A stretch of DNA of 58,303 nucleotides from Phycisphaerales bacterium (GCA_020427395.1 JAGQON010000022.1:1-58303); one strand, 5' to 3'; shown: positions 20,026-29,398, numbered from the stretch's first letter. Translations and numbers: made by a program. Notes: generated from the letters alone by a model not told the origin.

Positions 20026-21201
20026 ATGATGTTGACCAAATCGATCTGTGCTGCATTGACCCTGATCATCGTGAGCCCATTGTGCGCCGCCAACGGGATC
20101 AGCCCCGAACACAAACGCAAGGGTGATGTCATCGCCCAACGGGCGATGGATTACCTCGAATCCCGTCAGAATATGGACACGCTGGGCTTCGACGATGATC
20201 CTGAAACACAAACCCTCCCGGCGATCACCGGGCTCGTCGTGACAGGCTTCATGCTCGATCCCAGCGTCGACGAACGCCACCCGGTCGTGATCACCGGCAC
20301 GCGCTATATCCTGAACCACCAGCAGCCCGACGGCGGAATCTATAAGGACATCCTGCCAAGCTATAACACCGCCATCTGTCTTTCGGCTCTGGCATTGGTC
20401 AACAAGCCCGAGGCACTCAATGGCATGCTCCGGGGACGCGACTACCTCAAGACCCTCCAGCACGGGGATTTCAACAGCAGCAATCCCGAGGACCCGGGCT
20501 TTGAAGAACCGATCACCATAGACCACCCGTATTACGGGGGTGTGGGCTACGGAAAGCACGGCCGCCCCGATCTCTCGAACCTGAGCTTCTTCCTCCAAGC
20601 CCTGCACGACACGGGCACCTCGACCAACGACCCGGCTTATCAGCGGGCGTTGGTGTTCCTGAATCGTGTGCAGATGAACGATGAGATCAACGACATGCCC
20701 TACGCCGACGATTCGGACCAGGGCGGTTTCATTTATGCCACGGTGGAGAACATCGAATCGGTCGACGGTCTCGCCGGGCAGTCGATGGCAGGAACGACCA
20801 CGGAGACCACCGAGAATGGCACGGAGATCGTTCGCCTCCGCGCCTACGGCTCGATGACCTACGCCGGCTTCAAATCGCTGCTCTTTGCCAACCTGCAGCC
20901 CGATGATCCCCGCATCGTCGAGGCGTGGAAGTGGATCGAGAACAACTACACCCTCGAGGAAAACCCGGGCATGGGCATGCAGGGATACTACTACTACCTC
21001 TGCACCATGGCCCGCGCACTCGACGCGATGGGCATCGATGAGATCAACGGACGCAACTGGCGCGAGGACATGATCGACAAGCTCTACGAGCTGCAGTACG
21101 GCAATGGTGGGTTCCGAGCGATCGACAGCCGATGGATGGAGAACAACGACATCCTCATTACAGCGTACGGGCTCATCGCGGTGCAGCACTGTAAGAACTG
21201 A
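20026..21201 (+). CDS. secreted prenyltransferase/squalene-oxidase-repeat (alpha/alpha toroid) protein
   Basis: The 391-residue protein starts with a signal peptide (residues 1-23, ending LCAANG). The mature part contains repeats of the terpene-cyclase/prenyltransferase toroid type: NHQQPDGGIYKD, DDSDQGGFIYATVE, YGSMTYAGFKSLLFA and LYELQYGNGGFRAIDS. The DxDD catalytic motif of squalene-hopene cyclases is not present, so a catalytic cyclase is unlikely. In this phylum such exported toroids may be binding or scaffolding proteins. The start has AGGGGAAGAG just upstream. It lies 21 bases after rsmE and is convergent with ispF. Confidence 0.82.
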   Translation: MMLTKSICAALTLIIVSPLCAANGISPEHKRKGDVIAQRAMDYLESRQNMDTLGFDDDPETQTLPAITGLVVTGFMLDPSVDERHPVVITGTRYILNHQQPDGGIYKDILPSYNTAICLSALALVNKPEALNGMLRGRDYLKTLQHGDFNSSNPEDPGFEEPITIDHPYYGGVGYGKHGRPDLSNLSFFLQALHDTGTSTNDPAYQRALVFLNRVQMNDEINDMPYADDSDQGGFIYATVENIESVDGLAGQSMAGTTTETTENGTEIVRLRAYGSMTYAGFKSLLFANLQPDDPRIVEAWKWIENNYTLEENPGMGMQGYYYYLCTMARALDAMGIDEINGRNWREDMIDKLYELQYGNGGFRAIDSRWMENNDILITAYGLIAVQHCKN

Positions 21202-21714
21202 TCAGGCATCGCCCGTGGCGACCAGCAGCACGACGCAATGCACCTCGATCGCCTCGTTGCGCCCAACGGCGTCGACCCGCTCGTGGGTCTTGCCCTTCAC
21301 ATTCACCCGGTCTTCGGGCACATCGAGCCCCGCGGCGATGTTTGTGCGCATCAAGTGTTTGTGCGGGCTCAGTTTGGGCGCTTCGCAGATCACCGTCGCG
21401 TCAAGGTTCTCGATTGCGTACCCCGCTTCACGCACCCGTCGCGCCGCCTCAACCAGGAACACGCGTGAGTCCTCCGATTCGTGACGCGGGTCATCGTTCG
21501 GGAAGAGCTGCCCGATGTCGGGGGCTCCGATGGCGCCCAGCAGCGCGTCGGTGACGGCATGAAGCAGCGCATCGCCGTCCGAATGGGCGACGGGGCCGCG
21601 ATCATGCTCGATCTCTACCCCGCCGAGCACAAACGGGCGTCCGGGCCCATGCTCGTCGTTGGGTTCCAGGCGGTGCAGGTCGTAGCCGTGTCCGATGCGG
21701 TAGGGAGGTGTCAT
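21202..21714 (-). CDS. ispF: 2-C-methyl-D-erythritol 2,4-cyclodiphosphate synthase
   Basis: This 170-residue enzyme of the MEP isoprenoid pathway converts CDP-methylerythritol 2-phosphate to the cyclic diphosphate. Conserved zinc ligands and substrate residues are visible: GHGYDLHRL at the start, VAHSDGDALLHAVTDALLGA, DIGQLFPNDDP, and KGKTHERVDAVGRNEAIE at the end. The start is ATG 21714; a TTG 30 bases upstream would add ten non-conserved residues. It is convergent with the toroid gene (their stops abut) and divergent from the lipoprotein gene. Confidence 0.96.
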   Translation of the reverse strand: MTPPYRIGHGYDLHRLEPNDEHGPGRPFVLGGVEIEHDRGPVAHSDGDALLHAVTDALLGAIGAPDIGQLFPNDDPRHESEDSRVFLVEAARRVREAGYAIENLDATVICEAPKLSPHKHLMRTNIAAGLDVPEDRVNVKGKTHERVDAVGRNEAIEVHCVVLLVATGDA

Positions 21715-21833
21715 GGGGCATTTCCGATGATGGGTTTGCGGCAATTGTGAACCGGGATTACTGGGTGCCCGTACCCGATTGTACCGATAGAACGCTTAGA
21801 ACCGGGCCTTGGCCCAGATCGTACTGATCACGC

Positions 21834-21862
21834 TATACTGCAGCGAGGGCATGAGGCCCTCG
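21834..21862 (+). promoter_or_regulatory. -10 box and leader hairpin before the lipoprotein gene
   Basis: TATACT at 21834-21839 is a strong -10 element; the -35 region (TTGGCC, around 21809-21814) is weaker and slightly far. The predicted leader begins with a 7-bp hairpin, CGAGGGC (21844-21850) and GCCCTCG (21856-21862), followed by a GGAGAG ribosome binding site. The hairpin could protect the messenger or tune translation. Confidence 0.5.
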
Positions 21863-21875
21863 GAGAGACACGAAT

Positions 21876-22424
21876 ATGCCGATCCACGCACATCGTCGCA
21901 CGCTGCTCGCTCTGGCCCTGATGGGCGGGACCCTCGGGTCCGCTTTCCTCGGTGGCTGCGTCAAGCAGATGCTCAGCAACACCCCCGGCGGGAATATGCG
22001 GTCCGACGACTCGTTTACCTATATCTCGACCCCGTTCGAGCCGCTGACCGTGACGCTGTATGATTACCGCGATCAGGAGCCGCTCTGGACCGTTGATGTC
22101 CCGATCGGGTCGAAGGTCACGATCCGCTTCCTGGATAACCGGGCCAAGGCCGGCACGACCCGGCGTCCCGACATCATGCAATGGGCGATCTATGACAAAG
22201 ACAAACGCCGCGCAGACCTGACCAACACCATGGCCGTGCCTGCCGCGGACTCGCGCATGCTCCGGGTCGCAGTTCGTGACGGCGTCGAGTACCCCGACGA
22301 GGAGCCGGGCGAGGTCGAGTTCAACGACCCCGATCGCCAGTGGGTCCCCGTCGAGCCACGCCGCTTCCGCGGCGTTCCGCTCGATCAGAACGCTCGCCAG
22401 GGCAGCTACATGTCCGACGGCTGA
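21876..22424 (+). CDS. putative lipoprotein of unknown function
   Basis: This 182-residue protein has an N-terminal signal with a lipobox (SAFLGGC, Cys near 29). The mature part is a predicted beta-rich domain (EPLTVTLYDYRDQEPLWTVDVPIGSKVTIRF) with a basic-acidic C-terminus ending MSDG. I do not recognise a family; the rigid sequence and strong promoter, ribosome binding site and terminator suggest a well-expressed envelope protein. It stands alone between ispF (divergent) and the aminotransferase gene. Confidence 0.8.
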   Translation: MPIHAHRRTLLALALMGGTLGSAFLGGCVKQMLSNTPGGNMRSDDSFTYISTPFEPLTVTLYDYRDQEPLWTVDVPIGSKVTIRFLDNRAKAGTTRRPDIMQWAIYDKDKRRADLTNTMAVPAADSRMLRVAVRDGVEYPDEEPGEVEFNDPDRQWVPVEPRRFRGVPLDQNARQGSYMSDG

Positions 22425-22448
22425 GCACAACCGCTTCACGCCATACCG

Positions 22449-22472
22449 ACCGGCCCGATAGGGCCGGTTTTT
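22449..22472 (+). terminator. Rho-independent terminator after the lipoprotein gene
   Basis: A perfect 8-bp stem ACCGGCCC/GGGCCGGT with loop GATA is followed by a run of five T. It ends the lipoprotein message and lies 50 bases before the aminotransferase start. Confidence 0.9.
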
Positions 22473-22520
22473 CATGGTGTGTCGGCTACGATCAAACAGC
22501 CCAAATCGCAGGAGCCCGAC

Positions 22521-23795
<1,275 letters not shown>

Positions 23796-23823
23796 TCCGA
23801 ATCCACGACTCACTCTTGGGTGC

Positions 23824-23853
23824 CACTACTCGCCGCACAGCGGCGCAGTAGTG
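23824..23853. repeat. imperfect hairpin between the aminotransferase and HEAT genes
   Basis: CACTACT (23824-23830) and AGTAGTG (23847-23853) pair perfectly around an inner GCCGC/GCGGC stem. There is no T run in either direction, so it is not a classical terminator. It may stabilise the aminotransferase message end. Confidence 0.5.
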
Positions 23854-23905
23854 CTCTGCAGCCTTGGTTGCATTGAGCAGAGTAGAAGTGTGATATCCTA
23901 CATTC

Positions 23906-25342
23906 ATGTCGTTATGGGATCGATTCAAAAGAGTACAAGCCTCCGCACCGCCGATGTTCAAACACGGCAGTGTCTACTACGGCACGATTACTCCAGGTGA
24001 AGTGCGCCAAATCAGGGCCAGACTCCCAGAACAAGAAGCCCTTCAACTCCTCATTGAGTGCTGCGAGAGCTACGACGGCTACATCCGCCAAGCCGCACTG
24101 CAGGAACTCAGTACAGCCGCAAACCCAGACGCAATACCCTTAGTACTCTTTCGACTGGCGGACTGGGTACCTCAAGTCCGCGATGAGGCGTGGAAGACAC
24201 TCCATCACTTGCTCGATCTTGGTTATGCGCACAGGCTTGTGGACAGTTACGAAATCCTTATCGCACTCAGCGGAAAGCAGCGTGTGGATCTGCGTGCCCA
24301 TCTCGACATCCTCAATGAGCGGATGCTCCACAAGAATGCAGTCCAGTCGCTATTCAACGGTTTGGAAAGCGAGAAGGTGAGCAAGCGAAAGTTTTGCTTT
24401 GAGACTTTGGCAAATGAGTCTCACTTGCACCAGCTTCTGATTGAAAAGTCATCCCGTGACCCTGACCCGTCAATTCGCCGATGGCTGGCGAGAGGAATCA
24501 TCAAGGGTCGGTTTCAAGCATCAGACGAACTGAGAACTCGACTGATGCACGATCCGGCGCCCATCGTGTCGACAACCATTCTCCGGTCACTGACAGAATG
24601 CGACGCAAGGGCATTGGCTTCACGTTTGTGTGCGTTAGCGACGCACCCGGCTGCGCCCACACGAGCTTCTGCGCAGTTCTGGATCCGCAAAGTGAATATA
24701 CAAGGTGTGCTAGAGAGCGTACGCCGCGAACTCGATGATACCGCATCAACCATGCCACGCCCCGGCGTCATCGCGGCGCTCTCAGAACTTGGAAACCCCG
24801 AGCAGGATCTGGGCAGGGTTTCGCCACTATGCACGCACTCCCGCTCGGCAGTTCGGCTTGCGGCGGTACAGGCTTTCGCCCAACTCACTCGTGATGAGCA
24901 AGGAATCGACACGCTCATCACAGCGTTGGGTGATTCAAACGGATCAATCAGAAATGCTGCCATGCGGGCTCTTGCCTCAAGGCCCCGGTCATACTGGATA
25001 CAGCAAGTGCAGGATATCTTTCTCGATCCTGAATCACCGGCCACAGTACCAGCATGGAGACTGCTCACCCGAAGCCCGGATTGGAGTATGATCCCAGTCA
25101 TGCTCCGTGCATTGAGTTCTGACAGTTTCGGAAAACATGAACTCGCGTTTGAAGCAATTTCCATCTGGCACGCAAAGTACAGCATGCGTGGTTGGCTGCG
25201 TGCCAGCCCGCAAACGCAGCAGCAGATCCTGTTGACATGGTCAAAGGCGAAGCGGCTTCAACCACCACCGTCTCACAAGGTTGCATGGGACCATCTCAAA
25301 GAGACGATTCACGAAGGATCCAATCGGGGGTGGGCAAAGTAA
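23906..25342 (+). CDS. HEAT-repeat protein, AT-richer than its surroundings
   Basis: The 478-residue soluble protein is built of HEAT-like helical pairs (YIRQAALQELSTAANPDAIPLVLFRLADW; SAVRLAAVQAFAQLTRDEQGIDTLITALGD; SIRNAAMRALASRP). Such solenoids bind proteins; no enzyme motif is present. There is no signal peptide or membrane helix. Codons ending in A or T are far commoner than in the flanking genes, which suggests transfer or weak selection. No ribosome binding site; TATCCT (23894-23899) ends six bases before the ATG, which fits a leaderless transcript. It has no obvious functional partners. Confidence 0.85.
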   Translation: MSLWDRFKRVQASAPPMFKHGSVYYGTITPGEVRQIRARLPEQEALQLLIECCESYDGYIRQAALQELSTAANPDAIPLVLFRLADWVPQVRDEAWKTLHHLLDLGYAHRLVDSYEILIALSGKQRVDLRAHLDILNERMLHKNAVQSLFNGLESEKVSKRKFCFETLANESHLHQLLIEKSSRDPDPSIRRWLARGIIKGRFQASDELRTRLMHDPAPIVSTTILRSLTECDARALASRLCALATHPAAPTRASAQFWIRKVNIQGVLESVRRELDDTASTMPRPGVIAALSELGNPEQDLGRVSPLCTHSRSAVRLAAVQAFAQLTRDEQGIDTLITALGDSNGSIRNAAMRALASRPRSYWIQQVQDIFLDPESPATVPAWRLLTRSPDWSMIPVMLRALSSDSFGKHELAFEAISIWHAKYSMRGWLRASPQTQQQILLTWSKAKRLQPPPSHKVAWDHLKETIHEGSNRGWAK

Positions 25343-25410
25343 TCAATCATGATCTCTGCCGGGTATCCTCCTTCGACTTGAAGTGCGAAAACGACAGAGT
25401 GCACCCTCGT

Positions 25411-25500
25411 CTTCATCTTTCCCCCATCTTCTCTGCGCCTTTGCGTGACCTTCGTGCCCTCTGCGTTCAGTCCCCTCTTCGAGCCCTTCGCGTTCAACGA
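25411..25500. repeat. degenerate purine/pyrimidine tandem repeat of 8-11-base units
   Basis: On the minus strand units such as CGCAGAG, TCACGCAAAGG, CACGAAGG and ACGCAGAGGG follow one another. The same kind of GCAAAGG/CGCAGAGG string recurs in intergenic DNA of many unrelated bacteria. Translating it gives the well-known meaningless NAEGTKVTQRRRED-type peptide. No function is known to me. Confidence 0.6.
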
Positions 25501-25749
25501 TCGATCACCGGTTGAGTGCATGCGTTTTCGCGTAATCGTATGTGTATCGCCTCTGCCATCAGCGGATTGAAGATCAGCGTCTGGAGAGGCGAGCTCAGGG
25601 CGATTGTCGCAGCCCAGAATCGAGGGTGTTTGGGCTTTGGTCAGAAACAGTTACTTTATTGTGGGCATTGAGGTGCAGGTTTTTAGCGAAATAAAGCGGA
25701 ATCAGGGGATTTTATCGACCAAATTCGATCAATGCTCTTTCTCTAGATT

Positions 25750-25766
25750 AGCGTAACTGTTACGCT
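25750..25766. promoter_or_regulatory. perfect 8-1-8 palindrome upstream of a PEP-CTERM gene
   Basis: AGCGTAACTGTTACGCT is a perfect inverted repeat with one central base. It lies 67 bases before the ATG of the PEP-CTERM protein and is followed four bases later by a second inverted repeat. It is a plausible repressor or activator site, or the first hairpin of the leader. Confidence 0.5.
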
Positions 25767-25769
25767 GTA

Positions 25770-25787
25770 GCGATCTCGTAGGATCGC
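25770..25787. repeat. second inverted repeat in the PEP-CTERM gene leader
   Basis: GCGATC (25770-25775) and GATCGC (25782-25787) flank a six-base loop TCGTAG. Its position right after the 17-base palindrome suggests either paired operators or two adjacent leader hairpins. Confidence 0.45.
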
Positions 25788-25832
25788 ATACACACCGCCC
25801 GATCTGGGCATGGAAAAGAGAAGAGGAACACT

Positions 25833-26477
25833 ATGAAGAACATCACCGCAATCGCACTGCTCGCCGCCGTCGCAACAACCGCATCGGCCAACATCGTCCT
25901 CAACGCCGGCTTCGAGGCAGGCTCGGGCGCGGACGCAGCGGATTGGGCCGAGATCCTCGGCGGGCCCTCGGGCACCGTCGGGCGCAGCATGGCGATGCCC
26001 AACAGCGGCTCGTACAGCGCGTACATGTCGTTCGATCACATCAACAACCCCGCGGCCGGCGGCGCGTACTTCATCGAGCAGAACCAGCCCGTGGGCAGCA
26101 TCACCGCGCTCGAGAGCTACGACCTCTCCTTCTTCGCGAAGGTCGATTCGACCAACTTCGTCGGCATGGACACCTTCGTCCAGATCCTCTGGCTCGATCA
26201 GGACGGCAGCAACGGCGGCGGTGTCCGCGGTGAGCAGCTCACCTCGCTGATCGGTCTGGGCATCACCGACAGCTTCCAGCAGTTCTCGCTCAACGGTCTC
26301 GTCGCCGCTGAGGGCGCGGACTCGTTCCTCCTCCGCTTCCAGCTGTCCGCTGGTGCCGTTACCGACATCGCCAACGGGCTCTATGTCGACGATGTCTCGC
26401 TCACCCAGGTTCCGGCTCCCGCTTCGGCGGCCCTGCTCGGCCTCGGTGGTCTGGTCGCGACGCGTCGTCGCCGCTGA
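25833..26477 (+). CDS. PEP-CTERM-like exported protein
   Basis: This 214-residue protein has a signal peptide (residues 1-19), a beta-sandwich resembling carbohydrate-binding modules (NIVLNAGFEAGSGADAADWAEI..., ending NGLYVDDVSL), and a C-terminal sorting tail VPAPASAALLGLGGLVATRRRR's pattern of motif, hydrophobic stretch and arginines. Proteins of this kind are processed by exosortase-like enzymes and placed on the surface or in the matrix. GAAGAGGAAC precedes the ATG. It is followed by a strong terminator, so it is a single-gene unit. Confidence 0.9.
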   Translation: MKNITAIALLAAVATTASANIVLNAGFEAGSGADAADWAEILGGPSGTVGRSMAMPNSGSYSAYMSFDHINNPAAGGAYFIEQNQPVGSITALESYDLSFFAKVDSTNFVGMDTFVQILWLDQDGSNGGGVRGEQLTSLIGLGITDSFQQFSLNGLVAAEGADSFLLRFQLSAGAVTDIANGLYVDDVSLTQVPAPASAALLGLGGLVATRRRR

Positions 26478-26509
26478 TCACATCGGCAATACTCGTATTG
26501 ATCTCAGAG

Positions 26510-26543
26510 CAGCACGGGCGTCATCGATGCCCGTGCTGTTTTT
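26510..26543 (+). terminator. Rho-independent terminator after the PEP-CTERM gene
   Basis: A 10-bp perfect stem CAGCACGGGC (26510-26519) and GCCCGTGCTG (26529-26538) is followed by five T. It lies 32 bases after the stop codon. Confidence 0.92.
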
Positions 26544-26567
26544 CTGCGCAGTTGCCATGTCTATGAA

Positions 26568-26816
26568 GTGTTCAACCAGATGCCCGAAAACGCCGATAGA
26601 CTGGGCATGGACACGCACACGCCAATCCTCCGACTCGTCGGCGACATCGAGCTTAAGACCTGCCCCCAGTGCGTGGGTCGCGGCTTTGTCCCCTGCCCGA
26701 TGACCGTCGCGGTCCGGACACTGGGATTCAATGCCGTGCCGTCGCTGCAGCCCAGCACGGGGCATCCGATCCCCTGCCCGTGCTGCATGGGCAAGAAGGT
26801 TGTGCCGAACGCCTGA
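26568..26816 (+). CDS. small cysteine-rich protein, possible zinc ribbon (uncertain)
   Basis: The frame codes for up to 82 residues from GTG 26568, or 69 residues from ATG 26607. It carries CPQCVGRGFVPCP and CPCCMGKK, two paired-cysteine knuckles resembling a DnaJ-type or rubredoxin-like zinc site. No ribosome binding site is visible for either start. It ends 26 bases before kdsD on the same strand. Cysteine spacing makes it a plausible real gene; the lack of a clear start makes it tentative. Confidence 0.5.
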   Translation: MFNQMPENADRLGMDTHTPILRLVGDIELKTCPQCVGRGFVPCPMTVAVRTLGFNAVPSLQPSTGHPIPCPCCMGKKVVPNA

Positions 26817-26842
26817 TCGGGTCGATCTGCATACTCTTCCCC

Positions 26843-27904
26843 ATGCCCACCAGCACGCGAAGGGAGCCGATCGGAGTGTCGATCCCCAACACCAGCACCG
26901 ACGAACTCGAGTTCATCACCCGCGTCTTCGAGCACGAGGCGAACGCGATTCTGGATATCGCCAAGGGTGTCGATGAACGCTACACGCGGGCCATCGACCT
27001 GATCGTCAAGACCGCCGATGCTGGCGGGACGGTGATCGTCTCGGGATTGGGCAAGAGTGGTCATATCGGTGCCAAGATCTCCGCGACGATGGCCTCTCTG
27101 GGCATCACCAGCCACGCGGTCCACCCGACCGAAGCGGCGCACGGTGACCTTGGCCGCTTTCGAAAGAACGACCTGGCGATCTGCCTGAGCCACTCGGGCG
27201 AGACGGACGAGCTGGTCGCGCTGGCTTCGATTCTGCGTCAGGACAAGCTGCCCATCATCGCCATAACACGCGGCCCCAAGGACGGCAAAGAATCGTCGCT
27301 CCAGCGCCTCGCGGATGTCACGCTCGAAGTGGGGGTCACGGAGGAGGCCGGCGACGGGAGCTATTTGGCGCCCACGAGTTCGACGACCGGTGCGCTCGCG
27401 ATCGGCGATGCCCTGGCGCTGGCCGTGGCCCGTCGCCGAGCGTTCACGAACGAGGACTTCCACGCCCGGCATCCTGGCGGTACGCTGGGCTCGCTGCTCA
27501 AGCCCGTGAGCGAACTGATCCGCTTCCACGCGGGCACCAATCTGCCCATCGCGGAAGAAACAGCGACCGTGGCGCAGGCACTCACAGACGCGTCTCAGGT
27601 CGTCCGCCGACCCGGGGCGTTGCTGGTCGTGAATGGCGCGGGCACACTCAGCGGTATCTTCACCGACTCGGACCTGCGCCGATTGATCCTGCGTGATCCG
27701 GGCGAGCTGCACAAGCCCATCGGCGAGGTGATGACCCGGGGCCCCAAGGCGTTGTCGATCGATGCGCTCACCCGCGACGCCGTGGCGATGTTCCGCGAGT
27801 ACCGGGCCGACGAAATCCCGATCGTGGACAGCGAGCTCAGGCCCGTGGGATTGCTCGATGTGCAGGACCTGATCGCGATGAAGCTGGTCGAGGACGAGTC
27901 GTGA
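26843..27904 (+). CDS. kdsD: arabinose-5-phosphate isomerase (KdsD/GutQ family)
   Basis: This 353-residue enzyme interconverts ribulose 5-phosphate and arabinose 5-phosphate, the first step to Kdo of lipopolysaccharide. The SIS domain has SGLGKSGHIGAKISATMASLG, HPTEAAHGDLG and SHSGETDEL; RRAFTNEDFHARHPGGTLG closes it. Two CBS domains fill the C-terminal third (GIFTDSDLRRLI, GLLDVQDLI). ATG 26843 is chosen because conserved sequence starts shortly after; the frame is open upstream through the small Cys-rich gene. The stop overlaps the kdsC start (GTGA). Confidence 0.94.
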   Translation: MPTSTRREPIGVSIPNTSTDELEFITRVFEHEANAILDIAKGVDERYTRAIDLIVKTADAGGTVIVSGLGKSGHIGAKISATMASLGITSHAVHPTEAAHGDLGRFRKNDLAICLSHSGETDELVALASILRQDKLPIIAITRGPKDGKESSLQRLADVTLEVGVTEEAGDGSYLAPTSSTTGALAIGDALALAVARRRAFTNEDFHARHPGGTLGSLLKPVSELIRFHAGTNLPIAEETATVAQALTDASQVVRRPGALLVVNGAGTLSGIFTDSDLRRLILRDPGELHKPIGEVMTRGPKALSIDALTRDAVAMFREYRADEIPIVDSELRPVGLLDVQDLIAMKLVEDES

Positions 27905-28434
27905 GCGAGACGAGCAAGCCAGTCCGGTCGTTCAGCGATCCCAGCGATGTCACACTGCTCGTGCTCGATGTGGATGGCGTGCTCACCGATGGCTCGATCA
28001 ACATCGACGACGACGGTCGCGAAACCAAACGCTTCCATGTTCGCGATGGCTACGCCATGAAGCTCTGGATGAAGCAGGGATTCCAGCTCGCGATCATCAC
28101 CGGACGCAGCGGCAGCGCTCTTCAGCATCGCATGCGTTCGCTGGGGGTTCCCGATGAGATGGTGATCCAGGGCAGCCGGGACAAGTCCCAGGATCTGGAC
28201 ACGATCATCCAGCGATGCGGTGCGTCAATCGAGCATACCGCCTGCATGGGCGATGATTGGCCCGACTTGCCCATCCTGACTCGGGTCGGCTACCCGATGT
28301 GCCCGCACGATGCAGAGCCCGAGGTGCGTGCCCAGTGCGCATTCTCGACGCAGCGGAAGGGCGGTCATGCCGCGGTCCGCGAGGCGATCGCGCATCTGCT
28401 GAGCATGAAAGATCTGTATCAGCCCCAGAGCTGA
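27901..28434 (+). CDS. kdsC: 3-deoxy-D-manno-octulosonate 8-phosphate phosphatase (KdsC)
   Basis: This 177-residue HAD phosphatase has the Mg-binding motif DVDGVLTDG (about residues 22-30), HVRDGYAMKLWMKQGFQLAIITGR and MGDDWPDLPIL, all diagnostic for KdsC. It makes free Kdo for lipid A glycosylation. The start is GTG overlapping the kdsD stop by four bases, so the pair is coupled. Their presence implies an LPS-bearing outer membrane. Confidence 0.94.
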   Translation: MSETSKPVRSFSDPSDVTLLVLDVDGVLTDGSINIDDDGRETKRFHVRDGYAMKLWMKQGFQLAIITGRSGSALQHRMRSLGVPDEMVIQGSRDKSQDLDTIIQRCGASIEHTACMGDDWPDLPILTRVGYPMCPHDAEPEVRAQCAFSTQRKGGHAAVREAIAHLLSMKDLYQPQS

Positions 28435-28579
28435 TCGCTGCAGAATCCGACGATCTGTCCGGTTGTGCGGGCATCAGATGAGCGCATTGCAAGTGACACG
28501 GTTTTGTGTTTGCACATGCTGGTTGCCAATTGGATGATCCTTGTAGCTGGCAAAGGGCCGGGGCACAGGAGCACTCAGC

Positions 28580-29191
28580 ATGCGTTTCAATCAGGTCTTG
28601 ACCGGGGTATTCATCGTCGCGTTCGCAGGGGGCGGCGTGCTTGGTGATATTGTTCGAACCGACGGGTTCAGCTCGTTGCAGTTCGAGAGCTTCGAGAATG
28701 CCAGCATCAACTTTGAGTATGGGCAGGCCGAAGTGTTCAACGGCATGGCGACGGTATTCAATACTGGCGGTTCGTGGATTCACGCCGCGAGTTCGGATAT
28801 CTACATCATGACCCTGCAGCCCTACGAGGGGCAGATGCAGATGGGGGCCATGGAGGGCGCGATCGCCTATCAGTTTGATTCGCCGCAGAAGTCCTTCGGT
28901 GGTTATTTCTCCGCTGTTGGCTCGGTCGCGGATGGCATCGCCAGTTTCTATAGCGGTGGCACATTGATCGATACACAGGCCCTGTACGCATCGGCGGATT
29001 CGGCTTGGACTTGGAACGGATGGACAAGCGATCAGCCGTTCGATCGAGTCGTGATCGAGTCGAACTTGAGCACCAAGGGCTATCTGGTTCACGACGCGAT
29101 CCGCGTGCTGAGCGTCGAGGTCCCCTCACCGGGGAGTAGCGTCCTGGCGATCGGCAGCGCGATGGTACTGCTGCGACGCCGTCGGGCCTGA
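28580..29191 (+). CDS. PEP-CTERM-like exported protein, copy 1 of a tandem pair
   Basis: This 203-residue protein has a signal peptide (about 1-22), a beta-rich domain and a C-terminal VPSPG motif, hydrophobic stretch and RRRR tail. It is clearly related to the next gene: shared SPQKSFGGYFS, WTWNGW(T/S)SDQ, FDRV and VHDAIR(V/L)LS. The fold may be a lectin-like or fibrinogen-like beta sandwich, but I do not recognise a named family. CAGGAG lies before the ATG and a terminator follows at 29221. Confidence 0.88.
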   Translation: MRFNQVLTGVFIVAFAGGGVLGDIVRTDGFSSLQFESFENASINFEYGQAEVFNGMATVFNTGGSWIHAASSDIYIMTLQPYEGQMQMGAMEGAIAYQFDSPQKSFGGYFSAVGSVADGIASFYSGGTLIDTQALYASADSAWTWNGWTSDQPFDRVVIESNLSTKGYLVHDAIRVLSVEVPSPGSSVLAIGSAMVLLRRRRA

Positions 29192-29220
29192 GCGAATGAG
29201 GCGCAAGTGTTGTATGGGAG

Positions 29221-29248
29221 CAGCCCGCGAGATGCGGGCTGTTCTTCT
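29221..29248 (+). terminator. Rho-independent terminator after PEP-CTERM copy 1
   Basis: CAGCCCGC (29221-29228) and GCGGGCTG (29234-29241) form a perfect 8-bp stem with a five-base loop, followed by TTCTTCT. Confidence 0.8.
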
Positions 29249-29398
29249 ATGTGTAGCGATTGCGCGGATTGTGCACCCGATGCCCCTTATTCTGAGCTGA
29301 AAAGCCGCTCGCTTGGGTTGGCAGGCATGGATGACGAATAGGAGATTAATCCCAAGATGCGTTGCATCAAAGCCGCCATCCGATGAGGGTTCACCAGC

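Larger units (their letters stand above)
25343..25832. other. 490-base intergenic stretch with degenerate repeat and AT-rich promoter region
   Basis: No credible gene is seen. The first third holds a degenerate tandem repeat (25411-25500). The second half becomes AT-rich (for example around 25650-25745) and ends in two short inverted repeats and the ribosome binding site of the PEP-CTERM gene. The AT-rich segment is the likely promoter region, but no single -35/-10 pair stands out. Confidence 0.6.

Noticed and set aside
25411..25500. CRISPR array
   Set aside because: Units are too short and degenerate, with no constant repeat, no spacers of even length and no cas genes.
25309..25521. 70-codon minus-strand frame with NAEGTKVTQRRRED-like sequence
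   Set aside because: It is the translation of the degenerate repeat at 25411-25500; this type of peptide is a recurrent annotation artefact.
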